Positions 9,262 to 17,055 of a DNA stretch of 64,000 nt are shown here, in pieces; position 1 is the first letter of the stretch; every line of letters starts with the position of its first letter. Origin of the DNA: Peteryoungia wuzhouensis (GTDB lineage: Bacteria; Pseudomonadota; Alphaproteobacteria; Rhizobiales; Rhizobiaceae). Location of the stretch: NCBI RefSeq assembly GCF_003205195.1, contig NZ_QJRY01000001.1, positions 930,001-994,000 on the forward strand. Reading direction: 5' to 3'. Made by a program: the position numbers and the translations under genes. Below the pieces are notes generated by a model. That model ran no database searches and had not been told where the DNA came from. It worked only from the letters and a program-made list of their open reading frames with translations.

Positions 9262-9930
9262 ATGCTTTCGCATGACAGCATATGGGCCGCGATTGACAGG
9301 CTGGCGGAGCAGCACGCGCTGACGCCTTCCGGTCTCGCACGCCGTGCCGGCCTCGATCCCACCTCCTTCAACAAGTCCAAGCGCGTCGGCGCCGATGGCC
9401 GCATGCGCTGGCCGTCAACCGAATCCATCTCCAAAGTGCTGGAGGCGACGGGCGCCAGCCTCGACCAGTTCATGCGCTATGTGTCGCCTGATGGCCTGCG
9501 CGGAAACCAGTTGCCGGAGGGGTCCTTCCCGCCGCAGGCAAGCTCCATCCCGCTGCTCGGCATGGCGCAAGCGGGCGCAGGCGGCTTTTTCGACGATGGC
9601 GGCTTTCCGGCCGGTCAGGGCTGGGATCTCGTCGAGTTTCCGGCAGCACCCGGCCGCAACAACGGGGTCTACGCACTCGAAGTCCAGGGCGAGAGCATGA
9701 AACCGCTCTACCGGGACGGCGACATCCTGATCGTCGAGCCGGGTGCGCAGGTCAGGCGTGGTGACCGCGTCGTGGTGAAGACCCGCGAAGGCGAGGTCAT
9801 GGCCAAGATCCTCGCCCGTCAGAGTGCCAAGACCATCGAGTTGCAATCCCTCAATCCGGAACACCCGCCGCGCAGCCTCGAGATGAGCGATGTGGAATGG
9901 GTGGCGCGGATCATCTGGGCGAGCCAGTAG
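9262..9930 (+). CDS. HTH transcriptional regulator with S24 (LexA-like) peptidase domain
   Basis: A 222-residue LexA/CI-like protein. An N-terminal helix-turn-helix (LTPSGLARRAGLDPTSFNKSKR) is joined to an S24 domain with the catalytic serine in VQGESMKPLYRDGD and the lysine in GEVMAKIL. Such proteins repress target genes and can self-cleave, usually at an Ala-Gly bond; AG pairs occur at AQAGAGG before the S24 domain. It lies thirteen bases before the thermonuclease-like gene and may be co-transcribed with it. Whether it responds to DNA damage is not shown here; it is distinct from classic LexA, which has a winged-helix N-terminus. Confidence 0.87.
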   Translation: MLSHDSIWAAIDRLAEQHALTPSGLARRAGLDPTSFNKSKRVGADGRMRWPSTESISKVLEATGASLDQFMRYVSPDGLRGNQLPEGSFPPQASSIPLLGMAQAGAGGFFDDGGFPAGQGWDLVEFPAAPGRNNGVYALEVQGESMKPLYRDGDILIVEPGAQVRRGDRVVVKTREGEVMAKILARQSAKTIELQSLNPEHPPRSLEMSDVEWVARIIWASQ

Positions 9931-9942
9931 GAATTCGAACCT

Positions 9943-10665
9943 ATGCGACGGACCGTCACCTTCATCGCGGGCGTGATCGGGCTCCTTGTCTGGGGCTTTC
10001 TCGTCGTGACTGCCGGCCAGAGTTTCCGCGAAGATCCCGTTGATTACGACATGCAGGATCTCGACGTGCCGGACCCTGCCGAACTCGACCTGCCGGATGT
10101 GAGCGCGGCGCCTGAGGCCTCCACGGACCCTGCCGTCACGGCTGCAGCGCTCCAGACCCCGCGTCGGGTGCGCGCCATAGAGCCACAGCAATTCGCGTCG
10201 CCGGCCTATTCCGACACCGGCGACCTCCAGCGGGTTGCGGCCCGGGCGCCGCTGGCCGATCCGCCGAAGCGGGCGAAGGCCAAGGTGGTTCTGCTGCACC
10301 GTCCGACGAGCCTGCAGGCCGGCGTCATCGGCTTCGGCCAGACACAGACCGTGCGGCTGGTCGACATCTCGGCAACCGCGCTGGAGCGAACCTGCCCGGA
10401 TGCCAGCGATGGCCGCTGGGCCTGCGGGGTGATGGCCCGCACGCAGCAGCGCCTTTTCATCCGCAACCGCTCTCTTGCCTGCGAGACGGCCAGCGCCGCC
10501 TGGCAGGGCGAAATCCGCACACGCTGCTGGATCGGCCTGCAGGATGTCTCCGCCTGGCTCGCCAAGCAGGGCTGGGCCGAAGCCGAGCCGAAATCCTCGC
10601 TCTTTCCACTGACGGAACTTGCGCGCGCGGAAAGACGCGGGCTTTTTGGTGATGCCGTGCGCTAG
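9943..10665 (+). CDS. Membrane-anchored thermonuclease (SNase)-like protein
   Basis: A 240-residue protein with one N-terminal membrane segment (TFIAGVIGLLVWGFLVV), a Pro/Asp/Ala-rich linker to about residue 90 and a C-terminal domain containing the SNase-like order VRLVDISAT...CGVMARTQQRLFIRN...WIGLQDVSAWLAKQGWAEAE. The last motif resembles the staphylococcal-nuclease 'vNxxLVxxGxA' element, but several nuclease catalytic arginines cannot be recognised with confidence, so activity is uncertain. It directly follows the S24 regulator. Confidence 0.62.
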   Translation: MRRTVTFIAGVIGLLVWGFLVVTAGQSFREDPVDYDMQDLDVPDPAELDLPDVSAAPEASTDPAVTAAALQTPRRVRAIEPQQFASPAYSDTGDLQRVAARAPLADPPKRAKAKVVLLHRPTSLQAGVIGFGQTQTVRLVDISATALERTCPDASDGRWACGVMARTQQRLFIRNRSLACETASAAWQGEIRTRCWIGLQDVSAWLAKQGWAEAEPKSSLFPLTELARAERRGLFGDAVR

Positions 10666-10789
10666 ACGTGAGTGTATGATTGCCGCGTCACCTCGCCACC
10701 CAGCCGGATCGCCATGAAAGAACCGTCCTTCGCTTGAAACGCGGGACCGCACTTCCTACTCTTTCGCGAGCAACAGGAACAAGACACCC

Positions 10790-11203
10790 ATGACCAACCA
10801 CGTTTCGCCGCAGGAAGCCCTGATCTTCGTCATGGTGATGGCCTCTGCGGTCGACAATGCCATGGCCGAAACCGAACTCGTGCGGATCGGCCAGCTGATC
10901 GACATCCTGCCGGTTTTCGACGACTTCGAGAAAGAGGACCTGCTCGAAGTCTCACAACGCTGTGCGAAGATCCTGGCTGGCCCCGAAGGCCTGGACATTG
11001 CGCTGGAAACGATCCGCGACGCGCTGCCGGAATGGCTGCACGAGACGGCCTACGCGCTGGCCGTTGAAATCGTTGCGGTCGACCTTTCGGTCAAGCGGGA
11101 GGAACTTCGCCTGCTGCAACTGCTGCGCGATCGCTTCGGCCTCGACAAGCTGACCTGTGCGGCACTGGAGCGCAGTGCATCGGCCCGTTACCGTCGGTCC
11201 TGA
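10790..11203 (+). CDS. TerB-family tellurite resistance-like protein
   Basis: A 137-residue all-helical cytoplasmic protein of the TerB family, seen from ALIFVMVMASAVDNAMAETELVRIGQLIDILPVF (acidic metal-binding helix) and ETAYALAVEIVAVDLSVKREELRLLQLL. TerB domains bind divalent metals and occur in stress systems; stand-alone copies like this are common in rhizobia, and tellurite resistance is not implied. It converges with the solute-binding protein gene, with 24 bases between stop codons. Confidence 0.83.
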   Translation: MTNHVSPQEALIFVMVMASAVDNAMAETELVRIGQLIDILPVFDDFEKEDLLEVSQRCAKILAGPEGLDIALETIRDALPEWLHETAYALAVEIVAVDLSVKREELRLLQLLRDRFGLDKLTCAALERSASARYRRS

Positions 11204-11227
11204 TCCGCTTATCCGCGTCCGGCGCTC

Positions 11228-12130
11228 TCAGTAGAGCCCGGCCGGGAAATAGCGCAGATAGATTTCTTCCAGGCGCCCGTTCTTCGAGAGCATGGCCAGC
11301 GCACTTTCCAGCGCTGCGGCCAGGCTTTGATCCTTGCCGGCGACCATCACGGTCATGCCTTCGCCAAGATGGCTTTCCGAAAGATAGGCGCCACCGAGAA
11401 AGGCGCAGCAATTGCTGGCGGCCGGGCTCTGCATCCAGAAGGACGACTGCAGCGCGTCGGCAAAGACGGCATCGATGCGTTTGTCTGTCAGCGCCTGCAT
11501 CAGGCTGTCACGATCCTTGAACGGCACCGCGCGGATATCGGGAAAGAAGGCCTTCAGCATTGCGGCATGGGCCGTATTCTCCACCACGCCGACCGGCCGT
11601 CCGAACAGGCTCTCGGCGTCGGGCCGGGCAAGCTTCCTGTCGCGCGCGACGAGAAAACGGGCCGGCAGCAGCAGGTAGGGCCTGGTGAACCGGAAGCGCT
11701 TGCGCAGTTCCGGCGTTACCGCGACGCCGGCCAGCACGGCCTCGCCCTGCCCCGCATCCAGCGCATCTGCCAGCTGTTCATACGGCAAGGCCTGGATCTG
11801 GCAGCGTGCCTGCATGGAGAGCTCCTCGCAGATCGCCCGCGCGAGATCGATATGGAAACCGGAGAGGCGGTCGGCCTGGTCGGTGAAGTTGAAGGGCGGA
11901 AAATCCGTCGTCGTCAGAAACCGCAGACGCAGCATGCCGCTGATATCCGGCCGCACCAGCCGTTCGCGCGCATCGAAGAGCACGGGCAGGTCTGCGGGCT
12001 GGCCCGCAGTCTCCGCCTGGGCTCCAGCCGGAACCGGTGCCAGCAGGGGCAGGACGAGAGCAAAGGCCGCGATCCGCCGGCACAACCCCGCAAAATCTAG
12101 GGATGTAACTTTAACGCGCATCTCTATCAT
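11228..12130 (-). CDS. Family 3 extracellular solute-binding protein
   Basis: A 300-residue periplasmic protein with a signal peptide (RRIAAFALVLPLLAPVPAGAQA). The mature part has SBP_bac_3 signatures: LRFLTTTDFPPFNFTDQADRLSGFHIDLARAICEEL, the LADALDAGQGEAVLAGVAVTPELRKRFRFTRPYL domain and ALTDKRIDAVFADALQSSFW. These bind polar amino acids or similar ligands. No permease or ATPase gene adjoins it, so the partner transporter is unknown. It is divergent from the glycosyltransferase gene, so the two share the short gap as a promoter region. Confidence 0.85.
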   Translation of the reverse strand: MIEMRVKVTSLDFAGLCRRIAAFALVLPLLAPVPAGAQAETAGQPADLPVLFDARERLVRPDISGMLRLRFLTTTDFPPFNFTDQADRLSGFHIDLARAICEELSMQARCQIQALPYEQLADALDAGQGEAVLAGVAVTPELRKRFRFTRPYLLLPARFLVARDRKLARPDAESLFGRPVGVVENTAHAAMLKAFFPDIRAVPFKDRDSLMQALTDKRIDAVFADALQSSFWMQSPAASNCCAFLGGAYLSESHLGEGMTVMVAGKDQSLAAALESALAMLSKNGRLEEIYLRYFPAGLY

Positions 12131-12220
12131 CTTCTACCGGGCAAGTGGGGGCGTCGTCGTGATCCGGTGACGTGTATCAGGTTGGTGTGGACGAGGGAAT
12201 ACGGCCCGAGGCTTGTTGCC

Positions 12221-14164
12221 ATGCGCCGTCCGTCAGCATTGCGTAACGACAGGCCAGGAGAGCGCGGACCTCTCGGACCTGACACCACGGCGTCTCTGCG
12301 GGAAGAAGCCCGTCTGCTGCACACGCTCGGCATCTCGAAACCGCTCATGGCGCGCATGGCACGCACCGCCATGCAACGCGGAACGACGATCGAGCAGGAA
12401 CTGCTGTCGAGCGGCGAGATCGAAGAGGACGCCTATTTTGCCGGGCTCGCACGCATGTACGGCCTCCCCTTCCTGGCCGAAATCCCAGCAGAACTCGTCG
12501 ACGACCACCGCGCCATCGACAGCCAGCTGACAGAGCCGCGCATGCTGCGGCTGCACTACCCCGATCGTCCACCGGTGATGGCGCTTGTGCCGACCATTAC
12601 CCAGATCGAGAGCATGAATGCCCGGCTGAAACGCAGCGGCAACCTGGCTGAGGCCTGCGTAACCACCACGCCTTCTGCGATCCGGCGCGCGGTGTGGCAG
12701 GTCGGCGAAGAACGGCGGGCGCATCACGCCGTACACCAACTTTTCGAGACGGCGCGGCCGCTGTCGGCACGCCTCGTCGTCACCGGCGATCAGGGCTTCC
12801 TCGCGGGCCTCTTTCTCAGCGTGGTGACGCTTGCGGCAACCATCGCGCCCTATCTCAGCCTGAGCCTTGCGCATTTCCTGGTCTCGGCCTTTCATCTCGG
12901 CGGCCTTTTCCTCCGCCTTTTCGTGGTTGCCTATGGTCAAAACCAACCCGTGCGAAAGCTGGCATTCGAGGGAGATGCGGGGGCTGTGCCGATCTATACC
13001 GTCATGGTCGCGATCTATCGCGAAGCTGCCGTCGTGCCGCAATTGCTGGCGGCGCTCGATGCCCTCGACTGGCCTAAAAGTCGGCTCGACATCAAGCTGG
13101 TTTGCGAAGCGGATGATGCGGAGACGCTGGCCGCCATCCGCGCGGCTGGGCCCGGCCCCCATATCGAGGTGATCGCGGTGCCCTCCATGGCACCCCGGAC
13201 CAAACCGAAGGCGCTGACCTATGCGCTTGCAGGCGCGCGCGGCAGCTTCGTCACCATCTACGACGCAGAAGATCGGCCGCATCCGCAACAGCTGCGCGAA
13301 GCCTATCACGGTTTTTGCATGGGTCCGCCGGACCTGGTGTGCCTGCAGGCGCCGCTGGTCATTGCCAATGCCGGCGAAAGCTGGGTCAGCGCCATCTTCG
13401 CGCTGGAATATTCCGCGCTGTTCCGACGCCTTTTGCCCGCGCTCGGCTTTCACCGCATGCCGCTGCCGCTGGGCGGGACATCCAACCATTTCCGCGCCCA
13501 GGCACTGATCGAAAGCGGCGGCTGGGATCCGTACAATGTCACCGAGGATGCCGATCTCGGCATGCGGCTCTACCGCATGGGCTACCGCGCCGCGACCCTG
13601 ACGCTGCCGACGTTCGAGGACGCGCCGGTGAATTTCCGGGTCTGGCTTGGGCAGAGGACGCGCTGGTACAAGGGCTGGCTGCAGACCTGGCTGGTGATGA
13701 TGCGTCAACCGATCCGGACCTGCCGGGAGATGGGCTGGCTCTCCTTCCTGGTTTCGCAGCTGCTCGTCGGCGGCATGCTGGTGGCGGCACTCAGCCATCC
13801 CGGCATGCTGATCTTCGTCACGCTGTCGATCCTGTCCCTGATGCAGATCCCGGCGCCCCAGCCTGGCGTCTTCACCTCGATGATGCTGGGCATCGACATC
13901 TTCAACATCATCGGCAGCTATGCCGTCTTCTTCGCGCTTGGCGCGACCCCGATGACCGACCGGGAGAAACACGGCATGGGTTGGAAGTGGGCGATGATCC
14001 CCGTCTACTGGATGGGCGTGTCGCTCGCCGCCTGGAAGGCCGTGATCGAGCTTCGGTTGCGCCCCTTCTACTGGAACAAGACCCCGCACAGCCCGAGCCG
14101 GGTGGTCATCGATCAGCGGAGAAATTCTCTCGCCACGGCCACGTCCTCGTCCGAAAGCGCGTGA
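12221..14164 (+). CDS. Family 2 glycosyltransferase with N-terminal GspE/T2SS-E-like domain
   Basis: A 647-residue processive-type glycosyltransferase. Residues about 30-150 look like a type II secretion ATPase N-terminal (MshEN/T2SSE_N) domain (LGISKPLMARMARTAMQRGTTIEQELLSSGEIEEDAYFAGLARMYGLPF). Two membrane segments follow, then a GT2 catalytic domain: PIYTVMVAIYRE, an ADD motif, DAED and the QxxRW motif in QRTRWYKGW, and a C-terminal membrane bundle. It resembles cellulose synthase-like beta-glycan synthases; MshEN domains often bind cyclic di-GMP, so regulation by this messenger is plausible. A GTG start at 12167 is also possible. The last 52 bases overlap the convergent glyoxalase fusion gene. 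Confidence 0.83.
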   Translation: MRRPSALRNDRPGERGPLGPDTTASLREEARLLHTLGISKPLMARMARTAMQRGTTIEQELLSSGEIEEDAYFAGLARMYGLPFLAEIPAELVDDHRAIDSQLTEPRMLRLHYPDRPPVMALVPTITQIESMNARLKRSGNLAEACVTTTPSAIRRAVWQVGEERRAHHAVHQLFETARPLSARLVVTGDQGFLAGLFLSVVTLAATIAPYLSLSLAHFLVSAFHLGGLFLRLFVVAYGQNQPVRKLAFEGDAGAVPIYTVMVAIYREAAVVPQLLAALDALDWPKSRLDIKLVCEADDAETLAAIRAAGPGPHIEVIAVPSMAPRTKPKALTYALAGARGSFVTIYDAEDRPHPQQLREAYHGFCMGPPDLVCLQAPLVIANAGESWVSAIFALEYSALFRRLLPALGFHRMPLPLGGTSNHFRAQALIESGGWDPYNVTEDADLGMRLYRMGYRAATLTLPTFEDAPVNFRVWLGQRTRWYKGWLQTWLVMMRQPIRTCREMGWLSFLVSQLLVGGMLVAALSHPGMLIFVTLSILSLMQIPAPQPGVFTSMMLGIDIFNIIGSYAVFFALGATPMTDREKHGMGWKWAMIPVYWMGVSLAAWKAVIELRLRPFYWNKTPHSPSRVVIDQRRNSLATATSSSESA

Positions 14165-15660
14165 CCGGCGGCCACGCGCTTGTAGCTGACATCGGCGCCT
14201 GCCCGCATCAGGCGCTCGGAGAGCTGCTCGGAATGCCCAAGATAGGGGTCTTGATCACCGGCAACGATCAGCACGTCGGCTCCCGCCAGATTGCTTGCGG
14301 GCTCCGGCTCGAGCACCGCCATCGGTCGGAGGAGGACTGCGCGGTGAACCAGACCCGGATGAAGCTCCATGGCCGCCGCCAGCAGGTTCGCGCCGTTCGA
14401 ATAGCCGAGAAAGGCTGTCTTCCCTGACGCCAGACCGTAAGCGTGCCCGGCCTGTTCGAGGAAGCCGGCAAAGGCTTCCGCTTCGGCACGGATGTCCGCC
14501 TGGTCGAACTGCATCGGCCCGAAGCGCCGGAAGAAACGCGCGACGCCTTCTTCGGTCGCGCGGCCGCGCAGTCCGATCAGCGTCGCTGCGGGCAGGATCT
14601 TGCGGCCGAGCGGCAGAAGGCTCGCCTCATTGCCGCCCGCTCCGTGCAGCAGGACCAGCGTCGATCCATCCGGAACCTCCGCTTCGTGGATGCGGTGCAC
14701 GAAGGGCAGGTCGCGGTAGAGGATGCGCGGTTCGCCGGGCAGGCCGAACTGCGGCAGCATGGGTACGATGTCCTCACGGCGCAGGCTAAAATGCTCGGGA
14801 ATGAAGAGAGTGGTTCCCAGCGTTTCCAGCGGTTCGTCCGCGGCAAAACCCGGACCGTCATCGGTCGCCAGTTCGATCAGGCCTCCGGCCGGCTCGCGCA
14901 CATAGAGCGAATAGAAATATTTGCGGTCATGCACATTGACCGCATCGATCCCCTCGACCGCCAACGCCTTGACCTCACCATTGACGGCGGCGACGTCGGG
15001 CAGGCGGAGCGCCACATGGTCGATGGCGCCGGTGCCGGGGGCCGCCGGCCAGAAGCCGGTCGCATCTCTGACGTCGAGGATCTGGCCGCTCTGCGATGTC
15101 ATGCGGGTAATGCTGCCGGCCGTTTCAGCGGCCGTGAACCTGCCATGGCGGGTCAGAAAACCGGCGGTCTCCGCCGGATGCTCGGACAGAAGCGTCGCGC
15201 CGCGCAAGGCGAGGATCGCGTCCTCAACCTCGATGCCGCGTACGCCCCAAGGCGCGCCGCCCCTGACCGTTTCAGTCCCAACCAGCTTGATGATGATGCC
15301 GTCGGGATCCTTCAGCCGCAATACCGGCTCGCCGAACTCCATGGCCGGCCCTTCCGTTCCGATTCCCGATTGCAACGCCCGGGTCAGCCAAAAACCGATC
15401 GCCTGCGGGCGGATGGCAAAGGCGATTTCGCTTGCAGCGCCATGCCCGACGCGGCCCGGAGAGCCGTCTTCCCAGGCAAGGAAGGAGACAAGCGAACCGG
15501 GGCTCGCCACCGCATCGCCGTAGAACAGATGCAGTTGGGCCGCATCCTCGAAGCCGCCGGTGCGCTTGACGAGGCGCAGGCCCAGGAAACCGCAATAGAA
15601 ATCGACATTGGCCTGGATCTTTCGGGTGATCGCCGTGATGTGGTGCAGGCCGCTGGTCAT
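14113..15660 (-). CDS. Fused ring-cleaving dioxygenase (VOC/MhqO-like) and carboxylesterase (MhqD-like)
   Basis: A 515-residue fusion. The first about 310 residues form two VOC (glyoxalase/dioxygenase) modules, starting SGLHHITAITRKIQANVDFYCGFLGLRLVKRT, with metal-ligand candidates in HHIT, GAIDHVALR and GGLIELATD. The last about 200 residues are an alpha/beta hydrolase with LVLLHGAGGNE, the nucleophile elbow GYSNGAN, an Asp in VAGDQDPY and His in AAGHALS. In Bacillus the separate proteins MhqO and MhqD detoxify hydroquinones. Here they are one polypeptide, divergent by 53 bases from an NADPH-dependent FMN reductase, which supports a quinone stress role. The substrate is inferred, not seen. 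Confidence 0.87.
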   Translation of the reverse strand: MTSGLHHITAITRKIQANVDFYCGFLGLRLVKRTGGFEDAAQLHLFYGDAVASPGSLVSFLAWEDGSPGRVGHGAASEIAFAIRPQAIGFWLTRALQSGIGTEGPAMEFGEPVLRLKDPDGIIIKLVGTETVRGGAPWGVRGIEVEDAILALRGATLLSEHPAETAGFLTRHGRFTAAETAGSITRMTSQSGQILDVRDATGFWPAAPGTGAIDHVALRLPDVAAVNGEVKALAVEGIDAVNVHDRKYFYSLYVREPAGGLIELATDDGPGFAADEPLETLGTTLFIPEHFSLRREDIVPMLPQFGLPGEPRILYRDLPFVHRIHEAEVPDGSTLVLLHGAGGNEASLLPLGRKILPAATLIGLRGRATEEGVARFFRRFGPMQFDQADIRAEAEAFAGFLEQAGHAYGLASGKTAFLGYSNGANLLAAAMELHPGLVHRAVLLRPMAVLEPEPASNLAGADVLIVAGDQDPYLGHSEQLSERLMRAGADVSYKRVAAGHALSDEDVAVAREFLR

Positions 15661-15713
15661 GTTCGTCTCCCTGTTCTACCCTCCCTTACAACAAATCGAG
15701 ACGAGGAAAAGAC

Positions 15714-16268
15714 ATGGCAAAACTGCTCGGCATTTCGGGAAGCCTGCGCAAGGGCTCGCTCAACACGGCGCTCATGAAGGCCGCAACAGAGATCAAGGGC
15801 GAGGGTTACACGCTGGAGGCCGCCACCATCCACGGCATTCCGCTCTATGACGGTGATCTTGAAGAATCTGAGGGCATTCCGGCCGCCGTAGCTGCCCTCA
15901 AGGACAAGATCATCGCCGCCGACGGCGTGATCCTGTTCACCCCCGAATACAACAACGGCATTCCCGGCACCTTCAAGAACGCCATCGACTGGCTGTCCCG
16001 CCCCTCCTCGGACATGGCAAAAGTCTTCGGCGGCAAAGCCTTCGCGCTGACAGGCGCCTCGCCCGGCAATTTCGGCACGCTGCTCAGCCAGAACGCCTGG
16101 CTCAGCGTCTTGCACACGCTCGGCTGCCGGGTGTTTTCGGAAAAGCGGCTGATGGTGTCACGGGCGCATACGCTGTTCGATGCAGACGGCAAGCTCACGG
16201 ATGAGGCCACGGCCAAGCGGCTGGGGGACTTGCTGGCGGCGTTTGGGCGGTTTGCGGGGGAGAAGTGA
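15714..16268 (+). CDS. NADPH-dependent FMN reductase (quinone/chromate reductase-like)
   Basis: A 184-residue flavodoxin-fold enzyme. The FMN phosphate loop is GISGSLRKGSLNTALM near the N-terminus, followed by the family motif TPEYNNGIPGTFKNAIDWLSR. Such ChrR/YieF-type proteins reduce quinones, azo dyes or metals by two-electron transfer. The RBS GAGGAAA precedes the ATG at 15714. It is divergent from the fused dioxygenase-esterase gene; both probably respond to the same quinone stress through the 53-bp intergenic region. Confidence 0.9.
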   Translation: MAKLLGISGSLRKGSLNTALMKAATEIKGEGYTLEAATIHGIPLYDGDLEESEGIPAAVAALKDKIIAADGVILFTPEYNNGIPGTFKNAIDWLSRPSSDMAKVFGGKAFALTGASPGNFGTLLSQNAWLSVLHTLGCRVFSEKRLMVSRAHTLFDADGKLTDEATAKRLGDLLAAFGRFAGEK

Positions 16269-16276
16269 AGGAGAAT

Positions 16277-16313
16277 TGGAGCGGGCAGAACCCTATTATC
16301 CAGCTTGGGAGCT
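16277..16313 (-). repeat. Decayed copy of the tRNA-Gly 3' half
   Basis: The stretch matches the 3' half of the intact tRNA-Gly(TCC) at 16911-16984 in the same orientation: TGGAGCGGG, then GAACCCT, then CAGCTTGGGA-GCT, with an approximately 12-base internal deletion. With the intact tRNA it flanks the HEPN-like gene as a direct repeat, which suggests an old attachment-site duplication from integration at tRNA-Gly. No integrase is left inside. Identity is imperfect, so the repeat is old or partly fortuitous. Confidence 0.5.
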
Positions 16314-16376
16314 AGATCTAAATGGACTTTATCAGGAAAATTTGAACCCCAATGTTTTCATGCAGGAGTGTAGCGA

Positions 16377-16856
16377 GTGCCGAAGCCATTAAAACGATTG
16401 GATGATGCTGAATATTTTCAACTGATAGCGACAGCAGATCCGTTTGAAGCTATTATAAAATCTGCGATCGCAATCGAAGTCGAGATGGAAGAATTATTTC
16501 GGCTCGCCTTTATCGACCCTGACGCGTTGGTAAAAATGAAAATGACCTACGATCAAAAGGTCATGCTGATGATCGCGCTCGGACTCCAACCGAGATTCAT
16601 CACTCCGCTTCGAGCAATGGCGCGGCTACGAAATCGTTTCGCGCACACGCTCGACGCAGAATTCGCGTCTCATGACGCTGACAACTTCTACTCCTGCTTC
16701 TCAAAAGAGGACCAGGAAATAATCGCCCGAACGCTCGAAAAGGGAAGCTCAGGCGCATTTCAATCTTTTGATGCTCGCGACCGATTGAGCATCTGCGTCG
16801 TTACATTGCGGGCCGCCGTCATTGCGGCCCAGAAAGAGGTAAAACAGCGGCTGTAG
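16377..16856 (+). CDS. HEPN/MltR-like protein
   Basis: A 159-residue, mostly helical protein starting with GTG after GCAGGAG. The motif RNRFAH at residues 85-90 fits the Rx4-6H signature of HEPN-type ribonucleases; the same region also resembles MltR-like and DUF4145-like proteins (AIEVEMEELFRLAF upstream). HEPN proteins often act as toxins or antiphage effectors, but an intact motif alone does not prove activity, and no antitoxin gene is adjacent. The gene has visibly lower GC than its neighbours and sits between an intact tRNA-Gly and a tRNA-Gly remnant, so horizontal arrival is likely. Confidence 0.65.
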   Translation: MPKPLKRLDDAEYFQLIATADPFEAIIKSAIAIEVEMEELFRLAFIDPDALVKMKMTYDQKVMLMIALGLQPRFITPLRAMARLRNRFAHTLDAEFASHDADNFYSCFSKEDQEIIARTLEKGSSGAFQSFDARDRLSICVVTLRAAVIAAQKEVKQRL

Positions 16857-16910
16857 CGGAATTGGCATCGAAGTGTTTGGAACGCCCTACCTGAGAGATA
16901 GGTAACAGGC

Positions 16911-16984
16911 TGGAGCGGGTGAAGGGAATCGAACCCTCGTATTCAGCTTGGGAAGCTGCTGCTCTACCATTGAGCTACACCCGC
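16911..16984 (-). tRNA. tRNA-Gly (anticodon TCC)
   Basis: A complete 74-nt tRNA including genomic CCA, read on the minus strand from GCGGGTGTAGCTC to CACCCGCTCCA. Acceptor GCGGGTG pairs with CACCCGC; the anticodon loop CTTCCCA gives anticodon TCC; the T arm is GGTTCGATTCC. It lies between the HEPN-like gene and dcd and appears to have served as an integration site (see the remnant at 16277). Confidence 0.96.
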
Positions 16985-17055
16985 GACGGGGATGAGAAAT
17001 CCACCAGTTCGCCGCCGGTGTCAAGCGCCGGCGGCTGGCTTTGCCGGAGCCTTCA

